Of a DNA stretch of 59,262 bases, positions 47,037 to 54,459 are shown piece by piece. The stretch lies in assembly GCF_003426025.1 (NCBI RefSeq), contig NZ_QJSH01000018.1, positions 1-59,262 of the forward strand, in the 5' to 3' direction. The notes beneath the pieces are model-generated. The model saw only the letters and a list, made by a program, of their open reading frames with translations, ran no database searches and was not told the DNA's origin. The position numbers were made by a program, and so were the translations under genes. Each line of letters opens with the position of its first letter. The first letter of the stretch is position 1. The DNA comes from Paraliobacillus quinghaiensis. Lineage in GTDB: Bacteria > Bacillota > Bacilli > Bacillales > Amphibacillaceae.

Positions 47037-47444
47037 ATGATTAAAGGAATTGGGCACGTGGCATTAAAAGTACAAGATATGGAAAAATCAATTCATTTTT
47101 ATTGTGAAATTCTTGGATTTAAAAAAGCATTTGAAATTCGAGACGATAACAACAATCCATGGATTGAGTATATTAAAATAGCTCCAGGGCAATTTATTGA
47201 GTTATTTTATGGGGGCCAAAACAAACCAGAAGCAGTTACTGACCCGATTGGCGTAGATCATCTTTGTCTTGAAGTAAATGATATTGACGAAATTGCAAAT
47301 GTATTAAAATCAAAAGGGATCACACTTGATGTTGAGCCAACTCAGGGTAAGGATAACAACTTTCAATGTTGGGCAAAAGATCCAGATGGAAATAGGATAG
47401 AGTTTATGCAGCTTGTACCATCTTCTCCACACATGAACTGCTAG
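47037..47444 (+). CDS. VOC superfamily (glyoxalase-like) protein
   Basis: 135 residues, one VOC domain with two beta-alpha-beta-beta-beta modules. Metal-ligand candidates: H in GIGHVALKVQDM, E in GQFIELFYGG, H in IGVDHLCLEVND, and E in GNRIEFMQL, the pattern of glyoxalase I-type metal sites. It may be a lactoylglutathione lyase-like or a bleomycin-resistance/dioxygenase-like protein; the substrate is unknown. RBS ATGGAGGAGATATT. Confidence 0.85.
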   Translation: MIKGIGHVALKVQDMEKSIHFYCEILGFKKAFEIRDDNNNPWIEYIKIAPGQFIELFYGGQNKPEAVTDPIGVDHLCLEVNDIDEIANVLKSKGITLDVEPTQGKDNNFQCWAKDPDGNRIEFMQLVPSSPHMNC

Positions 47445-47469
47445 CTGTTCGATGATAAAATATGATAAT

Positions 47470-47500
47470 GCAGGTCATCTATTGATGGCCTGCTATTTTT
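47470..47500. terminator. Terminator between VOC and NhaC genes
   Basis: GCAGGTCAT pairs with ATGGCCTGC (one G-T pair) followed by TATTTTTTC on the plus strand, serving the VOC gene. Confidence 0.8.
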
Positions 47501-47510
47501 TCATCCAGGT

Positions 47511-48911
47511 TTAAAATATAAAAGTTACCCCCGTGTAAAGAACAGTAGTAATTCCCGCTGCAATTAAGGCAGGTTTAAGTTTAAATCTTGCATAGTCCAT
47601 TACTGTTAAATCAAGAATATTTGCTAATGTATTCGTATCATCACTTAGTGGAGAGGCAAAAGCACCAAAGGAACCACTCGCAAAAACAGCGCCAATTATT
47701 AAGGGAAGTGAAACATCTGCTGAAAATGCAATAGATACACCTAAAGGCATTAAAATCCCCCATGTCCCCCAAGCAGAACCTATAAAATAAGAAATAATTG
47801 CACCAAATACAAACATAAGTGGTGCAATAAACATTTGTGGTATCCAGTCGGTGTACGAGGTTATAAATTCTGAGAAGCCTAAATCACTGGTCACAGATGA
47901 CAATCCCCAAACAATTGACAATAAAACAATAACAGACATGATGTCATTTCCACCAACAATAAAACTATTGATTAATTTACTTAACTCAAATCGTTGTAAA
48001 GAATAAAAGATTATAGATAGTAAAACAGTAATTAGCAATGCGATTACCATTGCTTCTAATACATCTGCATGGATGAATGCTTCAAAAAATGTATGTCCTT
48101 TATTCCAGCCATCCCACCATGTTAAAAACAATGTAAGAAAAATAACTAAAACGATAGGAATTAACAGATTCCATCGTTTACTAGGTAAATCTTTATGAAC
48201 AGCTGGATGACATTCGTGCCAGTCATCTTCTTTTTCGTCATCCATTTCCATTGGTGCATCAGTATGAGAATGATGAAAGAAACTTAAATAAATTCCAAGT
48301 AAAATAATAACAATTGCAAAAAAGTTAAATGGAATACTCTGAATAAAAAGAGTATAAGGATCTGCTTCATAACCAATTGTTTCCGTTGATATTTGAATAA
48401 CGGATACCATATATCCAACAAATGCTGTAGCTACTGGTATTAAAACAATAATCGGTGTCGCTGTTGTTTCAATTACAAATCCTAGCTCTTTTGTTGACAT
48501 TTTCACCTTTTTTAATATAGCCTTCATAATTGGCGCAATCGTTACGAAGCGAAAAGTTGGTGCACTAAATGTTCCAATTGTTGATACATATGTTAGAAAT
48601 AAAGCTTGCTTTTTTGTGGTTATTTTTTCTGCAGATTTTTCTACAAAACCTTTAATTCCACCAGTCATTTTAATCATGCCAATCAGACCAGAGAATACAT
48701 ACAGGAAGACAATAATTTTTATATTATTTTTGTCAATTAGTGCTTGAACAATATAAGTCAACATTTCCTGCATTCCACCTATGATAGTGGGAGAGATAAG
48801 ATAAGAACCAACTAATAAGCCAAGTATTAAACCTGGTAGTACTTGGCTTGTATACATCGCAACAGGAATAACGATTAAAAAAGGAATAATTGAAGTCCAA
48901 CTTGCTTCCAT
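47511..48911 (-). CDS. Na+/H+ antiporter, NhaC family
   Basis: About 466 residues with roughly 11-12 membrane helices and a cytoplasmic histidine/acid-rich loop (about 230-255). NhaC/ArsB-type blocks: IGTFSAPTFRFVTIAPI, IETTATPIIVLIPVATA, and FGAFASPLSDDTNTLANIL near the C-terminus. It likely exchanges Na+ or an organic substrate (malate-lactate) for H+ at the cytoplasmic membrane. The frame opens at 48983, but the ATG of MEASWTSIIPF follows GGAAAGGTGTGCGAATT. Single gene, fitting a salt-adapted bacterium. Confidence 0.85.
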   Translation of the reverse strand: MEASWTSIIPFLIVIPVAMYTSQVLPGLILGLLVGSYLISPTIIGGMQEMLTYIVQALIDKNNIKIIVFLYVFSGLIGMIKMTGGIKGFVEKSAEKITTKKQALFLTYVSTIGTFSAPTFRFVTIAPIMKAILKKVKMSTKELGFVIETTATPIIVLIPVATAFVGYMVSVIQISTETIGYEADPYTLFIQSIPFNFFAIVIILLGIYLSFFHHSHTDAPMEMDDEKEDDWHECHPAVHKDLPSKRWNLLIPIVLVIFLTLFLTWWDGWNKGHTFFEAFIHADVLEAMVIALLITVLLSIIFYSLQRFELSKLINSFIVGGNDIMSVIVLLSIVWGLSSVTSDLGFSEFITSYTDWIPQMFIAPLMFVFGAIISYFIGSAWGTWGILMPLGVSIAFSADVSLPLIIGAVFASGSFGAFASPLSDDTNTLANILDLTVMDYARFKLKPALIAAGITTVLYTGVTFIF

Positions 48912-48993
48912 ATAATTCGCACACCTTTCCATTAAATCTATCTGTTTAGAGTGTGGATTTTTTTTGAAATTATGTATATTCATAAACAGACAC

Positions 48994-49141
48994 TTTTTTC
49001 TAAAAGATTGTTGCTTACGAGGAGGCTGAATCGTTCCCCACTGAAAGCGAGTGTTTTTCGGAAGCGTGGGAATACCGCTTATTTTATAAAGAAAGAATTA
49101 AAGTTACTGCGCATTTTATATCAAGTCTGAATGTTTATGAA
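48994..49141. repeat. Palindromic intergenic repeat, copy R4 (short, internally deleted)
   Basis: The left end TTTTTTCTAAAAGATTGTTG (48994-49013) is identical to the left end of copy R2 at 18951. The right side reads GCGCATTTTATATCAAGTCT and GAATGTTTATGAAAAGAGC, like the right end of R2. The GC-rich core is mostly missing or replaced. Confidence 0.75.
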
Positions 49142-49151
49142 AAGAGCATAA

Positions 49152-49183
49152 ACAAAAAACACTTAGAATTAACTAAGTGTTTG
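49152..49183 (-). terminator. Terminator of the TSUP permease gene
   Basis: Minus-strand AAACACTTAG pairs perfectly with CTAAGTGTTT and is followed by TTTTTGTTT. Confidence 0.8.
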
Positions 49184-49237
49184 ACCAGTATTTCCCTTAT
49201 TATTTATAAATATGTATATGTCGAATACTCCGATTGT

Positions 49238-49984
49238 TCAAGGAATTATTAAGCGCAATGCCCCTAAAAACGTAAAAGCTAAAATTAGAATTTGAAAGGT
49301 TCGTTGTGGGATAATTGGAAGTAATTTGACTCCAACCACTCCACCTATAATGACCAGCAAAATAAATTTTGCATTAAAAGTAATTGACTCTATCGTGATT
49401 AAATCTAATTGAACATAAAACGGAACTTTAATTAGATTCACTGTTAGGAAAAACCATGCACTTGTTCCGACAAACTCTTTTTTTGGCAAGCCTTTCACTA
49501 GCAAGTAAATTGCCATCACACCACCAGCTGCATTACCTATCATCGTTGCAAAACCGGCTGAAATCCCCATTAGACCAGTGAACCAAGTTGCTTTTGGTAG
49601 TGCTTTGTTAAATTTTTCACCAAACTTCTCCTTGCTCACATGAAGGATTATTAATACCAATACAAGGAAACCAATGATTGGTTTTAACTGATCGCTGTTT
49701 ACGAAATCCAATATAAAGTACCCCATAAGAATTCCAATTAATACCCAAGCAATTAGTGACACTAAGTGTCTCCACACTACATTTCTCCTGTAATATATAA
49801 CCGAAAAAATATCACCAACAATTAAAAGTGGTAGTAAAATGCCCACAGATTCTTTTGCGGGGAAAATAAACATAAATATAGTTACAACTAAAACACCTAG
49901 ACTTGGTATACCTGTTTTTGTGAATCCTATAAAAATTGCACAAATCCCTACTATTACCCATTGTAAAATCGATAAATCAAAAAT
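49238..49984 (-). CDS. TSUP (TauE/SafE-type) membrane permease, start codon unclear
   Basis: About 248 residues with eight membrane helices when read from 49984; the first in-frame canonical start is ATG 49873 and would drop the first helix. The missing part reads FDLSILQWVIVGICAIFIGF, TKTGIPSLGVLVVTIFM, including the family's N-terminal G-x-T-K-T-G-I-P block. None of the 37 upstream codons is ATG, GTG or TTG; an ATT at 49982-49984 lies 6 bases after GGGGGG. The second family block is GISAGFATMIGNAAGGVMAI. TSUP members export sulfite or other sulfur anions; the substrate is unknown. Either an AUU start is used or the start codon has mutated. Confidence 0.8.
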   Translation of the reverse strand: MFDLSILQWVIVGICAIFIGFTKTGIPSLGVLVVTIFMFIFPAKESVGILLPLLIVGDIFSVIYYRRNVVWRHLVSLIAWVLIGILMGYFILDFVNSDQLKPIIGFLVLVLIILHVSKEKFGEKFNKALPKATWFTGLMGISAGFATMIGNAAGGVMAIYLLVKGLPKKEFVGTSAWFFLTVNLIKVPFYVQLDLITIESITFNAKFILLVIIGGVVGVKLLPIIPQRTFQILILAFTFLGALRLIIP

Positions 49985-50159
49985 AAGAATCCCCCCAATA
50001 TATGAATATGTCTATTTTACTACAACCTTTCTCTTAGAAACATTAAAATAATTAAACTTTACTCTGTAAACACATGATTTGGTCAAGCTTTGAATAGTAA
50101 TAAAAGAGCCGTATGTTACCTATTCAATATGCACCATATTTTCAGTAGGAGGAAATTCA

Positions 50160-51986
50160 ATGATAGAAACCATTCTACAACTATTTACAAGTGAACAAAA
50201 AGCAGAGGCCATTTTATCAAATCCGATGATTGAAATGATATTCATGATTTTATTTACTTTATTTATTGTTACTTCGCTCGTTCACATATCTTTATTTTTA
50301 AAACTAAAAAAAATACGTAATTATATCCAAGAAACAAATCGAATGGACATTGAACCACTTCGGTCGTTTAAAGAAACTTTTGACCAAAAACAAAAAGATG
50401 AATCTGTCAAAGTGGAAACTTTTGTTCAAAAACAATTTTCAAGTTGGCGTATGTATAACTTACCAGTTGTTAATCTAATTAAGATAATACAAATGACTGT
50501 CTCTGTATTTATATTAATTGGCATATTAGGAACATTTATTGGTCTAACAATGTCCTTAGGCAGTATCGATTCTAGTGGAGATCAATTAGTAGAAGACGTT
50601 GCTAGTGTGTTAGCGGGAATTGATGTTGCATTTTACACAAGTATTGTAGGAATGGGTTTCTCATTGTTCATGACAATGCTAATTAAGGTTGCTAATACAG
50701 AATATATTTTTACTGATATTATGTTAAAAGTAGAATCTAATTTAGCTGAAAATGAACATAACAGCTTTAGTCGACTTATTAATGTGTCTGAAGCAATTAA
50801 TACTTCTATTCTGCAACTTCAGGAAACAAATCAGCAATCTTTACAAAGCATTGTGGATCATTTTTCAGGCTTTCAAGACTATACAACTGGATTACAGCAA
50901 TCTGCTGAAGATTTAGCTAAGTTTAATGATGGATTATCTACTAATCTTCAAGACTTTCAAGTTTTATTTACAAATATGACTAAAGTAACAAATGGATTTG
51001 GGGATGCTACTAAAAAACTCAATAAAAATTTCGATCAACTTTTTTCCTATTTCAAAAAAACAGATGAAAGAAATGAACGGATGGCAATAACATTTGAGAA
51101 TGCATATAAACGAATAGATGAAGCTTTGTCAGCTCAAATTGACACATTAAATCATTTTGAAAATACATCTACTGATTTAAAAACATTCACTTCGTCTATT
51201 GTTCAAGGACAGCAAACAGTAGTGAATTCAATTGAGAAAAGCAATAAAGAAAGTCATCATTTAGTAGACCAAATGAAGGAACAGAACAAGGAGTTTAAAC
51301 AAGTTTTTGGAAATGATCTAAGTTCAAAGCTAATAGGGATAACAAGCTATTTAAGTGAACTTTCAAAGCAGTTTGATAAACTAGAAGAATCATTTGTACA
51401 TTTACCTGGTGCGCTTAAAACTATTAATGATACACAGGCAGAATATAAAGTTCTACTATCTGATCGTTTTGATGAGCTTAAACAGTTCAACAGGGATTTT
51501 AATAATCATTTGAAAGCTCACTCAATTGATTCATCAAACTTTGAAAAACAGATGCTAGAGGCTACAAAAACTTATGAACAAGTTGGTATTCAAAATAAGC
51601 AGCTTCTTAATGATATCAATACAACGATTTCACAAATGAATGGTGCATTTACCCAACGTGAAAACCAAGTCGAAGCAAATGTCGGTATTTTAAAAGATAC
51701 ACTTTCCAAATATGTCACAACATTGGAAGGAACACTTGGAGAAAAACTAGATAAAGTTATCCGAAACTTTAATGATTATATGGAAATAACAAATCAAGGG
51801 ATGAAAAAAGAGTTTAAAGAAATACGAAATATTAATGAGGAAATGTTACAAAGTAGTAGTCGTCATACACAACAAACATTCAATGAGCTTCTCGAAGAAA
51901 TACAAAAACTAAATCAACAATTACGTGGCTTTAGTCAAGAAGTAGTTAAATCAAATAATTACACGGGTTTGAGTCAAAATGATTAA
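50160..51986 (+). CDS. ZorA-like MotA/TolQ/ExbB proton-channel protein with long coiled-coil tail
   Basis: 608 residues. Three membrane helices in the first 200 residues (MIFMILFTLFIVTSLVHISL, SVFILIGILGTFIGLTMSL, AFYTSIVGMGFSLFMTML) make the TolQ/MotA-type channel. The remaining 400 residues are polar, heptad-like and Gln/Asn/Lys-rich, as in the long cytoplasmic tail of ZorA. The next gene overlaps by 8 bases and encodes the ZorB-like partner. In Zorya defence, ZorAB is a proton-driven complex that signals to ZorC/D or ZorE; none of these is nearby. RBS AGTAGGAGGAAATTCA. It could alternatively serve an envelope process. Confidence 0.82.
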   Translation: MIETILQLFTSEQKAEAILSNPMIEMIFMILFTLFIVTSLVHISLFLKLKKIRNYIQETNRMDIEPLRSFKETFDQKQKDESVKVETFVQKQFSSWRMYNLPVVNLIKIIQMTVSVFILIGILGTFIGLTMSLGSIDSSGDQLVEDVASVLAGIDVAFYTSIVGMGFSLFMTMLIKVANTEYIFTDIMLKVESNLAENEHNSFSRLINVSEAINTSILQLQETNQQSLQSIVDHFSGFQDYTTGLQQSAEDLAKFNDGLSTNLQDFQVLFTNMTKVTNGFGDATKKLNKNFDQLFSYFKKTDERNERMAITFENAYKRIDEALSAQIDTLNHFENTSTDLKTFTSSIVQGQQTVVNSIEKSNKESHHLVDQMKEQNKEFKQVFGNDLSSKLIGITSYLSELSKQFDKLEESFVHLPGALKTINDTQAEYKVLLSDRFDELKQFNRDFNNHLKAHSIDSSNFEKQMLEATKTYEQVGIQNKQLLNDINTTISQMNGAFTQRENQVEANVGILKDTLSKYVTTLEGTLGEKLDKVIRNFNDYMEITNQGMKKEFKEIRNINEEMLQSSSRHTQQTFNELLEEIQKLNQQLRGFSQEVVKSNNYTGLSQND

Positions 51987-52674
51987 TAAATATCAAAGAC
52001 TATTTAAGAATGAGCAGGAAGAACACCATTTTTGGCCTTCTTTCACAGATTTATTAACATCTATTTTACTTTGTTTTGTGTTAATTTTTATTTCAATGAT
52101 GGTAATCAAATCTATTCAAATTGAGGAGATGAAACAAACGATTGATCAAATTATGGGTGTTCGCGCAAACCTTGTCAAAGATTTAAATGAACAATTTAAA
52201 GATCCCACTTTAGGTATTGATGTTGATGAAAAGACAGGAGCAATTATCTTCAACACAGAAATTCTATTTGAATATGATGGATCAGAATTAAAAGAGGATT
52301 CATTTCATTTTTTAGATGAATTTGTTCCTAAATACCTTGATGTCCTATTACAAAGTGGCTACGAAGATTATGTATCGGAAATTATTATTGAAGGCCATGC
52401 TGATCGAACTGATAGTTATTTATACAACTTAGAACTTTCACAAGAGCGGGCTTATAGTGTAGCTGCATATATTCTTGGTGATGATTTTCCCTATAAAAAT
52501 ATTCAAAATCATTTACAAGAAAAATTAACTGTAAATGGAAAGTCATTTTCAGATGGCCGTACTGATGAAAATGGAAATTATAGTCCAGAAGCTTCACGAA
52601 GAGTAGAATTTAAGTTTCGTTTAAAAGATGAAGAGATACTAGATAAAACACGTGAAATACTACAAGGTAGTTAA
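51979..52674 (+). CDS. ZorB-like OmpA/MotB-domain protein
   Basis: 231 residues. One membrane helix near the N-terminus with the conserved plug aspartate (FWPSFTDLLTSILLCFVLIF, about residue 23), then an extracellular OmpA-like peptidoglycan-binding domain (IIIEGHADRTDSYLYNLELS, QERAYSVAAYIL, ASRRVEFKFR). The Asp in the membrane helix is the proton-carrying residue in MotB/ExbD/ZorB proteins. Translation is coupled to the zorA-like gene through the 8-base overlap. With it, this forms a 5:2-type stator unit anchored to the wall. Confidence 0.85.
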   Translation: MINKYQRLFKNEQEEHHFWPSFTDLLTSILLCFVLIFISMMVIKSIQIEEMKQTIDQIMGVRANLVKDLNEQFKDPTLGIDVDEKTGAIIFNTEILFEYDGSELKEDSFHFLDEFVPKYLDVLLQSGYEDYVSEIIIEGHADRTDSYLYNLELSQERAYSVAAYILGDDFPYKNIQNHLQEKLTVNGKSFSDGRTDENGNYSPEASRRVEFKFRLKDEEILDKTREILQGS

Positions 52675-52680
52675 AAATTG

Positions 52681-52721
52681 AAAGAGATTATCTTAAAGTA
52701 CTTTTAAGGTAATCTCTTTTA
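52681..52721. terminator. Bidirectional terminator between zorB-like and SGNH genes
   Basis: AAAGAGATTATCTT pairs with AAGGTAATCTCTTT (one G-T/mismatch), followed by TTAAAC; both neighbouring genes converge here. Confidence 0.8.
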
Positions 52722-52726
52722 AACTT

Positions 52727-53350
52727 CTAACTATTTATTGCTTTAATCCATGTTTTCATTAGTAACATATTTCCTGTTGAAGTCATATGTACACCATCTG
52801 TTGTAACAGAATAACCCGGATTCACTTCTAAGAATTTTCTAAATACTTGATGGGTAGGAACAAGCACTGTATCAAATTGTTTTGCTAAATCCTGAACAAT
52901 ATTTACATAGGGAACAAGTAATTGGTTGCCCTTTGATTCAATGTTCTCTTCAATGATCGTTGGCTCCATTAGTATAATTTGGGCATTTGTTTCTTCTTTT
53001 ACTCTTATTAAAAGTTCTGTGTAAATACTTAAAAAATCTTCAGGATATATTTGCTCGATATCAGGATTGTCTAGTCGTCTCCATACATCATTAATTCCAA
53101 TAGAAATAGAAATCCAATCTGGTTGCTGATCAATGATATCTTCTGTCCATCTATCCTGTAAATCACATACTCTATTACCATCAGTTCCTTTGTTTATGAA
53201 ATTCAGTTTCATTTTTGGATATGTAGTAACATAATAGTCACGCAGCAATTGAAAATACCCTTCACCAATTTGATCCGGATCCCTCCTTCTTCCTGCATCA
53301 GTAATGCTATCACCTATTAAGATAATTTTATCTTTTTCTTTAAATCTCAC
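52727..53350 (-). CDS. SGNH/GDSL hydrolase
   Basis: 207 residues. Block I is ILIGDSITDAGR (catalytic Ser), block II has the Gly in KGTDGNRVCD, block III has ISIGINDVWR (Asn), and block V is TTDGVHMTSTGNML (Asp, His). This is a typical cytoplasmic esterase/acetylhydrolase of the rhamnogalacturonan acetylesterase or lipolytic group. The start is GTG (53350) after AGGAGGGAATTTT; the frame opens ten codons earlier. Confidence 0.88.
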   Translation of the reverse strand: MRFKEKDKIILIGDSITDAGRRRDPDQIGEGYFQLLRDYYVTTYPKMKLNFINKGTDGNRVCDLQDRWTEDIIDQQPDWISISIGINDVWRRLDNPDIEQIYPEDFLSIYTELLIRVKEETNAQIILMEPTIIEENIESKGNQLLVPYVNIVQDLAKQFDTVLVPTHQVFRKFLEVNPGYSVTTDGVHMTSTGNMLLMKTWIKAINS

Positions 53351-53501
53351 AAAATTCCCTCCTAGATGGTCTTTAGTCATATCCTTAATTTAATTAGTTG
53401 CAGTTGTGTTGCTTGATTAAAATAAGTTTAAACATTTGGTAAATTACTGTCAATCAGATCAATTAAAACTAGCACAATTAAATTACATAAAGCATAAAAT
53501 A

Positions 53502-53532
53502 CTACTGCCCACAAAATATGTGGAGCAGTAGC
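53502..53532 (-). terminator. Hairpin after the coat protein operon
   Basis: Minus-strand CTACTGC-CACA... pairs as CTACTGCTCCACA with TGTGGGCAGTAG (one mismatch), about 50 bases past the cotX-like stop. The T run is weak. Confidence 0.55.
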
Positions 53533-53582
53533 ATTGGAGCTAACAGAAAACTATATTCATAACTGGAAGGGGATTTCTTTTA

Positions 53583-53981
53583 TTAAAGTATATCTAACTG
53601 TGCAACAAGTGACACCAAAATTTGAAGTAGAACCTGAATAGATGCTGCAACATCTGTGTCAGTTGTTGTTACACTAACAGATTCACTCCCATCAATTACA
53701 ATAAGCTGTCTGTTAGATTGATCAATTCTAGAATATCCTAGTAGTTCTTCTGTTATCTCTTTTGCTCGTGTACTACTAGCTACTGAAATATTAACGACAA
53801 TGACAATTGCTACTTGTAAAGCAGCTTGTAATGAAACTGCTATTTGCGTATCAGTAGTATCCACCGTAACATCTGAAGAGTTTAAAATAAATATTGCTTC
53901 CCTTGATTTTTGCTCTATTTCTGAAATTTGATCAGCATATTGACTCACATTTCTTGCATTCATGGCATTACCTCTACCCAT
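53583..53981 (-). CDS. Spore coat protein, CotX/CotV-type
   Basis: 132 residues. Two similar coat-X modules are visible: DVTVDTTDTQIAVSLQAALQ followed by VAIVIVVNISVA, and VSVTTTDTDVAASIQVLLQI with LVSLVAQLDIL at the end. These hydrophobic repeats assemble in the insoluble spore crust or outer coat. RBS GAAAGGAGGGATGATAA. It lies 32 bases past the cotW-like gene in one operon; a mother-cell sigma factor is expected to drive it. Confidence 0.88.
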   Translation of the reverse strand: MGRGNAMNARNVSQYADQISEIEQKSREAIFILNSSDVTVDTTDTQIAVSLQAALQVAIVIVVNISVASSTRAKEITEELLGYSRIDQSNRQLIVIDGSESVSVTTTDTDVAASIQVLLQILVSLVAQLDIL

Positions 53982-54013
53982 TTATCATCCCTCCTTTCAC
54001 TTAATATTTGGGA

Positions 54014-54301
54014 CTATGAGTTAGTTTTATTACTTTGAATTTGTTGTAATTTTTTGATTAGTTCCTCTGTCTGTAGTTGCATATTATTAGTACTATTTTG
54101 TTGGTCAGCTAAAAAGGCTTCTGTTTGTGATTTGAGCCCCTCAACAGATTCTTGGATCTGTTTCTTCTCATCTACCGATAGTTCTCTAAGACGATTGTTG
54201 CTATTAGACTTATTAATCTTATTAAATAAATCAGAGACATGCATGTTGATTAAGTTACTTGATATTTCATTTAGTCTGTTTTGAAAATCACCATCTACCA
54301 A
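54014..54301 (-). CDS. CotW-like spore coat protein
   Basis: 95 residues, mostly alpha-helical and polar. VSDLFNKINK and LSVDEKKQIQESVEGLKSQT with EAFLADQQ resemble the middle of B. subtilis CotW in spacing and charge, judged from memory. The start is TTG after AAAGGAGGAACAGCA. Upstream on the minus strand CAC and CGTATATATATA at about 17 bases could be a sigma-K-type promoter, but this is weak. It is the first gene of the cotW-cotX pair; in B. subtilis these sit in cotVWX. Confidence 0.65.
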   Translation of the reverse strand: MVDGDFQNRLNEISSNLINMHVSDLFNKINKSNSNNRLRELSVDEKKQIQESVEGLKSQTEAFLADQQNSTNNMQLQTEELIKKLQQIQSNKTNS

Positions 54302-54427
54302 TGCTGTTCCTCCTTTCTTTAAGTTTTCTTACACTATATATATATACGACTTCTCTGATTGTGAAAGGGTACTTAGTACAGTTTATTTAGAAATGGAGTG
54401 TTGTTACTAATTAAAGTTACATATATC

Positions 54428-54459
54428 AAAAAAATAACCGTACAATTGTACAGTTATTT
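54428..54459 (-). terminator. Terminator overlapping the stop codon of the GGDEF-EAL gene
   Basis: Minus-strand AATAAC-t-GTACAATTGTAC-g-GTTATT followed by TTTTTTTGA. The stem starts inside the last codons. Confidence 0.8.

Noticed and set aside
50160-53350. Complete Zorya defence system
   Set aside because: No ZorC, ZorD helicase-like or ZorE HNH gene lies beside the pair; the next gene is an SGNH hydrolase on the other strand.
53583-54301. Gas-vesicle or phage structural genes suggested by short hydrophobic repeats
   Set aside because: The TTTDTxxAxxxQxxLQ modules and the CotW-like partner fit spore coat proteins.
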